The translations under genes and the position numbers were made by a program. The notes under the pieces are model-generated. The model saw only the letters and a program-made list of their open reading frames with translations. It had not been told where the DNA came from and ran no database searches. This document shows, one piece after another, positions 24,133-39,100 of a stretch of DNA of 64,000 bases. Each line of letters begins with the position of its first letter. Within the stretch, counting starts at the first letter, position 1. This DNA is from Heliocidaris tuberculata (lineage: Eukaryota; Echinodermata; Echinoidea; Camarodonta; Echinometridae). The DNA is taken from positions 26,976,499 to 27,040,498 of the forward strand of contig CM046846.1 in NCBI GenBank assembly GCA_025618425.1, written 5' to 3'.

Positions 24133-27100
24133 CTATGATGCCCTCCTTGGCTTTACAGAGAAGTTAAAATAACCTAATGTAGGTCAAAGGTGAAAGGTTA
24201 CTGACCTGTTGGTTGATCACCTCTAACCTTGCTTCTTTGAGGTGTGTCTTGAGCCACTCAGTTGCTCTCAGAGACGGATCCACCAAGAAGGGCCTCAGGG
24301 AGCTCTGTTAACATTTTAAAGATGAATTTTGATAAATGTTGTCTGATATTACCTTACTTGATTCAGACAATAGCAAAAAAAAAGTACATCTGCCTGAAAA
24401 ATAAACTGGAAGTGTTATCTATCACTTTTTGAACAAAAGTCTAAGTTAATATTTCATATTTCATGAACTATTATTCTCAGCTCACATTATGTCTTTATCT
24501 ATTTCATGTGTTGATAAAATATAGTGAAAAGTCCAATGTAAAATCATTATTCTTTAATGAGGATGAGGATTTTCCCTCTTTTGTTTAGCCTTGTTTTATA
24601 ACAAGACCTGTAAGTCTATTTGGAAGTACACAGAAAATGTAACATCAAACTTGCTGTAATTATCATAATCATTACCTTTCAACAACTGGCAATGAAACAA
24701 CTATCAAACATATTTTGCTTGCTTATATTAATTAATACATGCTAAAAAGAATAAGGAACACATTATTACTTGACTTCAAAGCATAATTATAAAAAGGATT
24801 TAAGAGGGAGATAGATAACTAGTTTCAATAGCAAGTATTAGCACAATTCATGATTACTCTCAAAGTTATACCATATATTCATAAAATCATGTACAAAGAC
24901 GTCACATTCATACATGTAGTGTGCATACAGAATGAGATATTTTACTGTAGGTTTCATTAAATGAAAGAAATATAATTAAAATCGTGAAATCATTTTATAC
25001 TACCATGAAAAAACAGAATGTGTGCAGACTGGTTACTGAGATGGAAATATGATGGTATAATAGCACACATACATTTACAATGGAAAAAAATCCTTATGGA
25101 ACATCAAATCTTGACTGGCTAGCAGGATGATTTGACTGATTGCCTAACCTGGAATACCACACATATTGCAAATACAGAAGTGGCATATTTTTACCAGCAA
25201 AGAGTCTAAAAGCGGGTATTTTCTAGAACCTCACATTTTTACAAACACAATAATATATATTCTAATGTCCTACTGGTCACAGCACCTTAGGATCAGGTAC
25301 ACAAGACGTGTTGGCTAGTACAATAATGTTCACTAGAAGGAAAAAAATCAGTACATTTATTTTCAAAAATTTGAAATCTGAAAGACTATGAAGCATCTGA
25401 AAATTATCCAAAAAGTAGGACATCTGTTGACTGTATAATGTAGATCATTCTACTTTACTATAATGTAGTTGCCCTGACTTATGGGCATTTAATGTAACGT
25501 TGCAGAAAAGTAGTAATATTGAACACATATTTTACAAGAAAATATGAAATGGAAAAGATAAAAATTGATAAATGGAGCAGAAGAATGGAAACTAAAACAT
25601 CATTTACAAATCACATGAAAGTTTTATTTAATGGAAAAGAAGATCACTAGCTAGAATAAATATATTTGTGATTTGTGTACATGAAACAAAGTTATAGCTT
25701 GATCGTAAGGAGAGGAAGTTATCACAGAGAGAATAAGAAATACAACTTTGTTTTGATAAAGAATCTGTTCTGTACTTTCAACTGTAGCTGCTGCATTCAA
25801 AATGTCATTACTTCAACATAAATCTTGGGGAATAAGCTGAAAAACTGGTTTTAGCATTCCTAAATTTGACAATGCCTACAAATGTCTCTGTATAGAATGT
25901 CAAAATGCTGCAACTAGTTGGAGTTGGTCTTGTTTTTCAAAGTTTTCAATTTTTTGTATTCTCGAACTCAGTTTTCAAATGATTGCTGAAGAATAAATAA
26001 GTTGTAAATTAAGCACTTCTCTGGAATAAAAAAATAAGTGATTTGCAAGTGTTTATTTATTTGGTTAATAAATCAACATGTCATTATTATGCAGCAAGGC
26101 CAAATAAAGATTATAAGCAAGGCCTTGTTCATAAAACATGAATAACATCTGTCACAATTCTGCCACAGGTTTGCTCATAACCAATTAAATGCAATGATTA
26201 CAGTACCTTTTATCAATGTGCATCACATGTTAAGGGAAAACAAAGCCTCGTGAAACAGGGTACAGATTAAGATGAAAGAATGAATGGTGAGACTAGATAC
26301 ACACAGCAAACATAAAGTACCACCACCACCACCAATGAATCCCTTAATACAAAGTGCACACTATTAGATCACAGATCTAGAGCAAGATGGAGAAGTGATG
26401 ATGAAAACAAAAATCCTTTGGAGAACAATCTTACCTTTATGGACATATCATTTGTCTGTTAAAAAATGTTTGCAAAGAAAACTTGGGTTATATCTATCGT
26501 GGTTAGAATACTACAGCTGCATCATGCATTTTGTTACTGAACTCTGTTTAAATGCAATGCTCAAATATGTCTATTTGGTGCATGTACTTGGTCTTGAGCC
26601 ACATTAGTAATGAAATGTAATTTAGATCACAAGTCTTGGAATCAGTTCCAAACTTTCCAAACTAATTGACGCGATCAGTCCTACCTAGAAATGGCTATTT
26701 TTTTTTCAATACAGAAAGGCACATTAAAATTACTTTTGACCATTACATCTGGAAAAAAAAAGTGCTGTATAAAACTTGGATGGCTTTTGGTGCACGTATA
26801 TTTTAAAGTGAAATATAAGACTACATGTATATACCATCTCTAGGCATGGCATTTCATGAACGACAATAATCCAAAATCGGTAAATACGGAATGAATTTCC
26901 CTTCAATGAATCACTTTACTTGAATACCATTTGATTTCAAACATGCATTCAAATGGATCCATCTCATTTAGTGTCATGCTACTTGCTATCTTGCATAAAC
27001 ACACGTTTCACTGATCTATGTATCACACAGGGATTTAAGCATGTGGGAAGGCATGTAAAAGCAGTGCATGTAATACAGGTCATCTGAAAGCAACTTAACA

Positions 27101-30100
27101 TGCAGGCTGGCATTAACGTATATTCCATGATGAATACACATCTCTGAAATAATAATAATGAGTGACAGGTACTTGTCTTCATGTATGTATTCATAATTCT
27201 GAGCTTTTGAGAAAGTTTATTTATACTTTCCACACTATAATCTAGTAGCATGTATATTCTGACACATCCCACAGTCAATGGTTATACAAATGACAATTCT
27301 CTAGTAACTGACTTCAAATAAATATCAAAATGTTGCACTTTGCAATGTGTAATAATAGGGAATTAGTTAAACAACCAAAAGGCTCTTGCCATATTTTGTA
27401 AAAAAGTGATATTCCTATAAAAAACAGGCAGAAGATCAGGGGCAGTCGAATCATAAAGGACACTAACCTTTTAGCAATCTATTTGGGGTTACACTAAAAG
27501 CTCTGGGAGTGGAAGATATCTTGTAAATGCTCGGATTAAAATTTAGGTTTAACCGCTTTTCATCCCAACATTAAAGATGACCAACCTGGAGGATCATGAC
27601 AGCATTCTCCACAGACAGCTCGTCACTAGGCAACCCCTCACCCTTCCAGGTCAGCTGCTCGCTCTCGGTGCTGAGGAAACGTCTCATGTCGAAGCGCTCC
27701 AGACCGCAGAGCTTTCTCCATTCGGCCAGCTTAGCCTTACGTTCGTCCTCCGGTGATGCGGTCAGGTAGGTGATGAAGCCAGCAGCACACTGGGCTTTCT
27801 TGGGCAGGGTTTCCAGCTCGGTGTTAAGCTCAGATACCTAGATGGAGAGGAAGAGGAGGAGAAGGAGGAGAAGAATGATGATGATGATGATGACAGATTG
27901 AGGATGGATACACTGACGATTGACTACAAACTAAAAATTAATTTTGGGAACCTTTCACCTTAAACTAGACTAGGACAACTCCCAAGTGGACAACATGTAC
28001 TTGACAAATTCTCTTCTCACAATTGTTCCTTTATGACAATGAACATTCAGGAAATTATCTCTAAATACACAGAGGAATTATTTTTACTACAAGGGTTTTA
28101 AATATGGTAGCTGTCAAGGGAGTGATATTTCAAAATGAAAAGAAAAAAAAGAAAAAGGTAGTTTAACATGATTACATTGCAACTGCAGATTAATAGAAGT
28201 CACATTCAACAAAGATACAAAGAAAATTACTAACCCCCCCCTCCTCCCCCACATATGACTCCAATCAAAGTGAGCAATATTGCACGTTAATTTTTTTTTT
28301 CTGTGTCAGGTATATTTGTACTTATATGTGCCCCTCGATTTGATCAGTATTTGAATTATTCATATGCAGAAAGAACTGAACATACCTGATTGTTCCATCT
28401 TTGATACTCCCCTTCCAGCTTGCCGATGAGATTCTCGGCCGAGGCGATGGTCTCCTGTTCCTTCTCCAGCTCATACTTGAGCTTGGCTGCTTCCTCGTTG
28501 AGCTTCTGGAACCTTCTCTTGTACTCGTCCACGCGATGGTCAACATCAGCCAGTCCCTTGGACAGCTTCTCAATGCGACCTACAGCCTTCTCAAGGTTCC
28601 TAGGAGAGAGACAGAGAGAGAGAGAGAGAGGGTAATAATTTCCATTGCCTTGCAAATGTGTACAAAAGTAATTCAATGTCAGGTAGTGAGGATATAGATG
28701 CAAGAAAAATTTGTATGTAATATATACGTAAAAAGAATGAATTTCCATCGTAGACACATATAATGCCCAACATTATATTTATCATGCCCCATTATGGTTC
28801 TTATCATAACTTTATTGTATTCATTTTGTGTAACCTGGGCCATGTTTCATAAAAATTGTTATCAGTAACAAATGTCACATTTCTACGACAAATTCGCTCT
28901 CAGCCAATTAGATGCAAGGATTTCAGTAGCTTATAACAGTTATTGCAACTTGTTACTGATAACGATTTTTATGAAACAGGGCCCTAATAGGTTCTTATGT
29001 TGTTTATGTTATGTTTGGCTTTGAAATGTCCATGTTCCATTCTATTTGATGATACTCCTTCATGTCAGGAGTGTATTTCAATAAAAGAATTTAAAGGGAA
29101 CTAACTAAATTATGCGATATGTACAATACAAAAACAAAATACTATCACCATTAAAACAATGTAAAAGTATGCTACAAATCAACTCTGGGTGAAGTCCGCT
29201 ACTCACTTTTTGAGTTGGTTCTGTTCTGTCTCAAGAGGTTCAATCTTCTCCAAGGCATAGGAATACTTGACATTGGCTTTCACCCAAGCTGCTAGAGGAG
29301 CTGCCGCTACGCTAGCACGTTTAGCGTTCTGTCGACGATAGAAATCAGTATGGATTAATACACACAGTTATTAATTGGACTTTATTTTTAATGTTTATAG
29401 AGAAGGTTGAGTTCTGGGAAAGGTGAAAAATACTTTGTGAGCTTTCTCATTCTTTTTATGTCAGTTTGGAAGAACATCATATTAAAACAGCTTCTTGAAA
29501 AAGATTGCTCTTCAAATGCCCTCATATTCAAAATATGACAAGAAATAGTTGAAGTGTTCAAGCCGAACATTCATGCCATATGAGTGTGCAGTCCCATATA
29601 CCCATTTCTGTGTGCAGTGCATGTGCTTTTCAACGAAGTTGGGTCAATTTCTTCTCATTTTGATGATTTCAAAAGCTCACAGTATACACCAATTTTTATG
29701 TAGACATGATCAACCTTTCTCAATTGCTTTGATATGGTTTCTTTCACAATCTAATAGCATGACCAGAACTCAACTTTATCTATAATGTACAGACTGATAC
29801 AACATCTATATATATCTTTCCTTCCTTCCTCACTTTCCCATTCGTATTCTTCTTTTTCTTTTGTATACCCATTTATCTGTGTGCTATAGGATACAGGTAT
29901 GTGAAGCATGATACATGTCTGCTTATTTCATCTGATTTTGATGGAGCAATTTTTTTTCTTCAGGCGGTTAACCCTTTCATGCCAGGAATTATTTAAGGGC
30001 TAAATTGATCACATTTTATTCTTCAAATTGGCAACAATATTTTTTTTTAAATGCTACATGGTTCTGATAAAATGTAATGTCTTTGAAAACAATAAACATG

Positions 30101-33100
30101 GTTAGGAACTTTGACGAAAAGTTGAAAGAATTGCCAATTTTGATAAAAAAACAATGATTTGAACCTCTCAATGTGTTGCCAATTTAAGGATTTTAAAGCT
30201 TATTCTCATTTTAAAGATTCTTGGCATCAAACAATATGATCATGCTACAAAGATGGCCACAGTGTGTGGAGAAATTTTTGCTCTTTCTACTCATGTATCT
30301 GGTATATTTTTTAGGGCTTTGAATCAAAAGTTATTGACCCAAACCACAAAATGTGGTCAATTTTCTTGAAAGTGTTAACTGGGTCATGTGTGAATAAGGC
30401 TTTATTACCAACCTGAGGATCAAAAGAAGCTGCATGCTTCCGGAGAAGCTGCTCAGTGCCTTCCCTCAGGTCCTTGTTGATCTTCCTGGCATCAAATGTT
30501 GAGATCTCTTCCTTCACTCCCCTCTTGGCGAGGAAACTGCACGAAAAAATCACATGGACATATAAAAGCTGGAACTGTGAATGCCTTAGCTTTCATCATG
30601 TTTTCATTTTTACCAAAGAAACTACAGTAAAGTCAACAAAGAGATACATTTAATAAAACTGTACATTTAATAAAACTGTATATATTTATATTTTATATTT
30701 ACATTTTTACCACAGAAAATACAGGAGAAAATTATCACAGAGAGATATATATGCTGGAGCTATGAATTCACCTAATTTAGCTTTCATCATTTTATTTTTA
30801 TAACAGAAATTACATGAGAAAATCAACACACAAATATACATGGGGTAGAATTAAGATGAAATACATGTACTTTTCATACTTTTTCATTTTTACTACAGAA
30901 ACTACAGGAGAAAAATCAAGATTGAGATACATATGATAGAATTATGAATTCAACTACCTTTAATAGCTTTCATTGTATTTTCATTTTTACTTCATAAAAC
31001 TATAGGAGAAAATCAACACACAAAGTCGCATATGCTGGAACAAAGAGTTCAACTACTTCAGCTTTCTCCGTATTTTCATTTGTACTACAAAAACTAAAGG
31101 AGAAAATTATCTGCACCCACAGAAAGATACATACACTGGAATTAATCCTTTGATTTTATCTCATTTACATTGTTACCGAGGCATATGTATGCAACACAGC
31201 CATGCTTCTCTGGTCAGCTGTGTTTTGAGGTAGAGAGACAACTTATAAGTAGTTACTATATGTCTCTAGCTTTCAGCTAATAATTCATTAAGTGCTCGTT
31301 CACATATGACGCTGTTAAGTACAGCAATTTTTATATGATGCTGTTAAGCACAGCATTTTTATAATGGCATAAGGGTAATACGCTTCACATTGCTGTTATC
31401 GCATAATAGGACCTTTGTTCCTTGCAGCTACTCTTTTTCATCTCAACTTTCCATTCATTTACATGTAAAAAACAAACCAATGCGGTTTCCAACGTCATGT
31501 GCAAACAAGCTTTTAGGATTCTTAAGTCCATTTTAAAAAATGCAATGTAACATACAACAAAATATTGGGCGATTCATCTTTGACAGGTTAAACAGCTGAA
31601 GTACATGTAATATCCAGATTTTTAAATCATCTTTGATTAAATCAGATCAAACCATGTCAATACCTCTTCATGCTGACCCAAGATGTATCAAATATTCCCA
31701 TGAGACGAAGAACGCCCTCTAGGATGTCCCTGATGACATCTGGAGGAGCACGCATGGCTCGGATCTCGCTCAGACTCTCTGACTTGATGCTTCCCACGGC
31801 AGATTTGGCGGCTTGAACCTGAGACACAAAAAGATAACATAATCATGATAATATGTACTCTTTTCCAGTGAAAATAAGCAAATTTTTTAATGTACTGATA
31901 AACCTTTTCTCATATCAAATGCATGACCTTGTCAACATGCATCATTGGAGAAAAATATAAGTGTTTCCAGTTTGAAGAAGAAAAGCTGGCTCTTTCACAT
32001 TCTACAAAATCAACGGTTTCAATGGATTCAGAGATATAAATGTTGCTAACTTGTAGATGTAAAGCTGGTTCAGTTGAATTTATTCCTACATACCTGAGGT
32101 TCAATCTCGGCTAGTTCTTCATCAATGACCTTCTTACGCTTCTCAAGCTTCACATTCTCCTCGTCAGCCTGCTGCTTTAGGATCTCTATCTCACGACGTT
32201 GCTCACCAGCTTTCTGCAATCCACAAGGAGAGAATCATTGTTTAATGGACAGACTGACATGCGTTGTGTACATGTTGTCAAAGAAAGGCCAAAACCTTAA
32301 AATGCACATTTCCAGAAAAGTACAACTAATGGCCATGCATCCATTCAAACCATTATGCCAGATACATGGATGACGATACATTGATTTTCATTCTGTTTGC
32401 AAGTGCTGCATTTCTTATAGGAAAATTTTGTATCAATCAACATAAACCCTTGTATGCTTAAATCCATCTCTACCTATCTGCCAATACAGTAAAAATACAG
32501 ACTAGTGGTAAATAAATCTTAAAAGAAAATTTCAAAACAGATATTTTTTGTTTTACCTCCATACTGGTCTGGATCTTCTTCAGGGCTTCATCAGCTTCTT
32601 TCTGTTTCTCGGCCAAGAGGGCGCTCTGTTTGGCGGCTTTGCTGTTCAGCTCTGCAACAAGGGCTTTGGCTTCATTCAGCTTGGCGACACCAGCCTAGAA
32701 ATAAATGAACAATGAACATGCATATTTTAATTTTCTCAGATGCCCATGAGCAGTTTTCTCAGAATCAGTAGTTAACATACACACAACCTGCTACTTGTAC
32801 TCACATAATAGGTTCAATATTCAGGTTCTTTTGCATCTCTGAATGATCTTTATTCAGGGGGAAAAAAATGCTTAAAAATTTATTTTTACCTGCAGATGCT
32901 TTTGTTTTTCTTCTACGCCCTGCTTCTTGCGTCGGTAGACAGCAAGGTATGTATGAAGGAACGTCATGTAGCGACGAGGAGTGGAGTGACGAACAGAAGA
33001 TGACTTGTGGATCTCCAGAAAGTTACGGATGATCTCATCTCCACCGGATACTTTGCGATGGCGCTTTCTCTCTTCCTTGCTCCCTTCATCTTTACCATCG

Positions 33101-36100
33101 CCTTTGTGGCTACGAAGAAGCAGTCTTGGAATCTGAAATGAGAGATGAAAAACAAATGAGGATGAATATTACAGCTGCAAAGAAATTTCTAACCCATTGG
33201 ATGTAATTTGATTCGTGTATAACATGCATTCTCCTTAGACCCCATCCGAGTTATGTCAGAATTCATATTCTACACGTTAAATATACTTGCATGATAGACA
33301 TCAAAGATGGAAAACCAAGAATACAAGTGTGATCTATTTGTGTCTTTATGAAAGTGGGTAATAAATGTCACTGCCTATATTTTCTTTCCAATTTCCTTAG
33401 GACACAAAATCCTTATCAGTAGGAAATGCATGTTTATGCCTTCGTATTTCACCTCCTTATCATCAACCTCATTATCATTATCATCTACATAATCTTCATT
33501 ATCACCATTATAATCATCACTGTTGTAATTGTCATCATCATCATCACCACTGACCAAATCATCCTCCACGTCCTCCTCAATATCATCATCTTTTGTCACC
33601 ATCATTTTGTCATCAACATCCTCCTCCTCCCTCCCTCCCTCCCTCTCCCTCCCCCTCCCCCTCCCTCTCCTCCCCTTCCCCCTCCCTCTCCTCCCTCTCC
33701 TCCCCTTCCCCCTCCCTCTCCTCCCCTTTCTCATCATCATCATCATCATCAACATCATCACCACCACCATCACCACCACCATCACCAACAACATCTTCAT
33801 CCTCCTCCCCCTCCTCCTCTTACCTCCTTCATGCTCTCCTTGCTCCAGCCTTCCATCCACTGTACAGAACAAGACTTGTAGAATGCTGGGTTGCTCTGGC
33901 AGTTCACTGCAAAGGATGCATTCTTACTATCCATCACCAGCACTATGTGGAGATTGGTCAGGATACCTGCATCAAAACAACAACACAAGAACAATCTCAA
34001 CAAAAGAATCTCAAGAAACAACAGAGGCACTATTTATATATTACCACTGGGAAACTCAATGAAACAGAGTTTACATGTTTATATTTTCATATTTCATTTT
34101 CTTCCCAAACTGGAGATCAGTCAGATCGTATAATGTGTGTGGTGGGCTTTACTCACGTGAAGCATAATAGCTAATCAGCGTTCCTCTGAAGCCTTCCTCT
34201 GAGGCCTGGTCCCTGATCGGGGCCAGAAGTGGTTCCAGTTCCTCAGGGGCGTAGAGTCCTGGAATCTCTCCTGATGACAGTAGGCTGTTGATTAGTTCCA
34301 GGAACTGTGGCTGGACAAACTGGTGGTCCTCTAGCAGCAGGACGACCTGGTTGCCTTCGACACCAGCCTGCTGCATGGCCTAGAGACAACAATATACATT
34401 GTACATTATAATGTATTCATCCCTCAGGTAGGATGATATATAATCATCCTCCATATATGTTAGTGGAAGGAGCACTTTGTCACAGATGAGGCACGTTTCT
34501 TGATTTCAGAAAAGATGGGGGCATGTGAACCCTCTGCCCCTGAATCATCCAGGAACAACAATGTATATCCCTTGGATAACATGTTCAAAGGGGGTCTCAT
34601 GAATATGAGAGAATGGAAAGGGCATTTTTTTTTATCAGAGCAGGGGCACATTTCTTGACTTCAGAAAATTGCCCTGCCTTTGTAAGTCCAAAATAACATG
34701 CAAAGAACAATACATTCTTATCAAGAGAACCATTTTCTTAAAACTCCTCTGGACAGTGCTCCTATTGCAATTAAAACTTACCGATTTCAAGTCGTTTTTG
34801 AACTGCTTGAGCCCATAGTTACGAGAGACATTGGGTGTGAAGAGCTCAGTTCGGTGACAGTGAGCAACGAGGGAGGCCGCTGTCCTGCGACCTACACCGC
34901 TGCGTCCAGCCAGAAGGAGTGACCCACGGGGCTGGGTCAGAACACGGTCAACTCGGGCCACGTGGTCAAGAACCTCGTGGAATATCTGGATGTCCAGCTC
35001 ACGGTTCTCACGAGCTGTGGGGAAAAGAAACGACAATGAGATTGAATCAAGTCTCTTCTTCTGACTTGACGGATATAAAGAATTAGAAACTGAAAATTTA
35101 CCTTCTGTGACTACTATTAATACATAATGGATGTTTCTCCCTAGATGAATTTACAAGCACATACATATATCATGTTAATAAAACTTGTCTTTTTATATTT
35201 GCATGTGAATATGGGAACATATCTATCCCTCCCTCTCTTTATCTCTCTCATTCTCTCTCTCTCTCTCTCCCCTATGTCTCTTTCTATTCCTTTTCCTCTT
35301 TCTCTTTCTCTCTCTCTAACTTCATCTCTTTCTCTTTCATTCTCTCTTGCTATCTCTCTTTTGACATCTTCTCTTTCAATGGAACTTTTTGCTTTCTTTC
35401 TAAACTTTTTAAACCCTAAAAGAGTCTGGAAGGGGGATCTATCAGCTCCTCTCCATATTTGCTGCAACACTTTTTTCAATTTTTTTCTTTCAAACTGTTC
35501 AACAGCCCAAAAAGGAGCAAAATGAAGAGATTATTTATTTGCATTACTGCATTCAAATAAGACTCCTGCCTTTCATCGAAGTGACCCTTTCAAACAACCT
35601 CACCAAATGTCTTCTGGGCTTTCTTTTATGGAACTTCTTGTTTCTTACTTCTCTGAGCCACAAGACAAGGGGGTATTCACCTCCCTTGCTGCAACATCAG
35701 TTTTTTTCAATCACTGCATTCAAACAAGATTCCTCCCTTCATTGAGGTGACCCTTTAAAGCATCCTTACCAAATGTCTTCTTGGCTTTCTTGATGACTTC
35801 TTTGAGGTCCGAGGATGAGAGTCTTCCAAGGCTCTTACCAGCCGGTGGTAGAGCAGCACCACTGCTGGTCTCTGTCCTGGCTCCCCAAGTAACATAGTAG
35901 TGTCCTGTTTCATCAATACCAAACATGTGGGAAAAAAAGATAGCTACTTTCAAAATTCAGAATAAATGTTGTCCTTTTCGTTTCTTTACTCCACATTCTG
36001 AGCTTTGCTCTCCTTGTACGTTTAGTGAATTTGATACTTCTATTCCATTTCGCTTTTTATTGCATTCCAATCAGAATTACTAATAATGTTACTCTATATG

Positions 36101-39100
36101 GGAGGCTAATCATGTACAAGCAATGCTTTTTATTTTGGGCTTTTTAGTGTGTGCTAAGAAAAGATAGTTCTTTTGTCTAGAAACAAAGGCAGACACTTTT
36201 AATCTGAAGATTGTTCCTTCAAAATATATCATACCCAATCCAACTGTAACAAACTGAATTGAAATAAAAAATGTGACTCTTGAAAGTTCATTTATAAAAG
36301 TTATTGGCAAACCTTGTGGCACAGAAAGAGTTAATATCAAAAATACACTTCCAATCTCAATTAATTTCTTATGATGCCTTTTCTACCAAGGTATTGCATG
36401 AAGTATAACTACCACATGGTTTTGATGTAAACTACTGGCTAAAATGCTGGTTGTAATTATTTGGTCTGTGTTTGATCCCACATACAATTTCAAATACAAA
36501 TGCAATGGGCATTTTGATCAGAAATCAATTTATCTTAAATCAGGTTTATGACAACTTTGGAAAAAAATGAATTTTTAATGAAAACAGAGTGACTTCTATG
36601 ATATAAAAAATTACTAGCAGCACACAAATAAGGGAAAAATTTACTGCGATAATTAACGATTAACAAAACTTCAAAGAATTGTTTGTACGATAACATCTAC
36701 ATGTCTAAATGACTGTCAAATTATACATCCCCTACCATTCAGGTTCTGAAGTACTTGGCCAGCATTCCAGTCTGCCTGTAGGGTTCCATTCAAGATGTTA
36801 TCAAAACGGTTCCTGGCTTCCTCCCCTACCAGCCGATCGCAGAACAACCTGCGCGCCTCGTAGCTCCATACCTCCAAAACGTGCTCGCTGGTGGACTCTG
36901 ACGAACCACCGAGGTCATAGCGAAGCAATCCCAGCACCCACTGGGTGAGGTCGCGAGGGGTGAACAGGTAGTGGCTGTGGTCATCGATGGTGAACTTGGA
37001 ACGAACCTAATTCAGGAGAGATTCAAGAATACAAAATAGTGTATTTGCGATTGGGTACCACAGTCTGTCTTGCTATTATTATCAGTGCTATCTAAAGTTG
37101 TGTACCTGAGAATGATGTAGAATGCGATCGAGACACTATCAAGAACCTTAATTTTCTTGTCATGAAAGAACTCATTTTTATGTTTGTGCATTTCAAGAGG
37201 TGATGTACTTTCCTATTCAAAATACCTTTACTTCCTTGAAAGTGTACCTCTTTATGAAGTTACAGAATAATGTGATGGTAAAATCATAAGGCCCTTTTTA
37301 CATCCAGAGAACGAATGAAACAATATCTGCATCAGAAGCTTTTTCCTACAGGTAGCAAGCAAGTCACTGACTACATATAACTTGAGCAAATTACCCCAAA
37401 AATGAAATTCTACAGTCTAAATCTAGCCAGAATTGTACTGAACCATGACATCTTTCCAACAACTTTTATCATCAGCACTAGTTAGCATGTGCAAAGTAAA
37501 TTTTTTTTTTCATAACTGATTTACCTGTTCATAGACGCTGATCATGGAGCCAGCAAGCATACTGACTTTAGACGATGATGCCCAGACAGGATGGTTGCCA
37601 AGGGTACGATGCAAGACTGGTCTCAAGTAGGCACTGTAGATACCCTGTAGCTGCTCTCTGTCTGCATACCTAAATATACAGCAATTGGAAAAAGAAGTGA
37701 ATTCTTACCATTCTCATGAACATTCAACAAAGGATTCGCCTCAAATCAATTAAAAGAATGTTTGAAAAACTTGAGTCATGTGTGATTGGTACAATGTGAA
37801 CTACTCATCATAAATAGAATATTGAAGAATATAATCAAAATGCAATCAACCATCATTATAATTGTCATCATCGTCATCATCATCATCATCATCATCGTCA
37901 TTTTCATCATCATCATCATCATAATCACCATAATACATTTAGTATCATCATCATCATTATTGCCATCATTGTCTTCATCACCACCACCACAACCATTATC
38001 ATCATCGTCATCACTGTCATCACTATCATTATCATCAACATCATCACTGTCATCTTCACAATATTCATCAAAATCTTCATCATAATTATCTTCCTCGTCC
38101 TCGTCCTCTACTCTGGTTTATGCATCATAAACCAGAGCATGAAGATGATATTAAAGTAGAATTTCATTGATTTTGAATATTGATTTAATTTTCATTATTG
38201 CATAGGTGAAGCTTAGATTGAACAAGGTTCATCAAAATTCAATGCTTGGAAACATTTGAAGTAATGATTATTATCAATTATAAAATGATATAACACAGCC
38301 CCGCTATAGCACCTATAGGTTGGGGCGGGCTTACGTAACTTCCGGTTAGCAACCCTTAGAGCGATGAAAACAATATTCGTGCTTGCTCAAATCCTGCTCG
38401 AATGCTGATCACACAACCTGGTAACAGCTTTTGACTCTTATCAGGCCCATGATAGCCTCGGCATTGTGCTGGTCGATGATTCGGTCGAGCGAGCCATGTT
38501 TGATGGTCTGCTGATCATGCAAGAATCTCTGTGTTTTCATCGGTTGTCAATGGCATTGAACGAAAGTACCCGGATGACCGCCCCGATCTATAGAGCTCTT
38601 TGAACGCTGCTGAGATACGTGACGTCATACCGGGGAGCAATCCTTCCTAAGCAGACGATGCCCCATAACATCTTACACATTTTCAGTGCCTGTTTTGTCA
38701 TCTCATCTTCACTTATTTCTCTTACTTCGCTAGCGTCAGTATAAATGTTTATTTGTTGCCTCACTCTAAATTTCCTGCATGGTATTATTTTGATGAAAAA
38801 TGCAGCGTTAAAAAAAATAAAGGAATCAATCGCTTGTAAACAAAATAAGATGCCATGATTGTATTTTCAGCTGCATGCACCGCGGCATGTCGGCGTTTCA
38901 AGAGGGAACGAATACCATCAATGCTATAATTCAGCGGGCTTTACAATTCGAAAGTGTGATTTCTTTGATTGATTATTGACCCTTATCATGACTTTTTACA
39001 AACAAAAGATTTTAGTTACTAGAAACGGTTTCACTTCCCTTTTAGAATGTGAAATATGGTCATGGTGAAACACACCAAACTCTTTATAATTTAAAAATAA

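Noticed and set aside
30533..31140. CRISPR-like regular repeat spacing of about 93 bp
   Set aside because: Units are repeated over their full length with no unique spacers, the host is an animal, and the first unit is a splice acceptor.
33375..34174. Long open frames rich in Asp/Asn, Pro/Ser or His across the TCATCA and CCTCCC block
   Set aside because: They are translations of simple repeats on both strands and overlap a real dynein exon in another frame.
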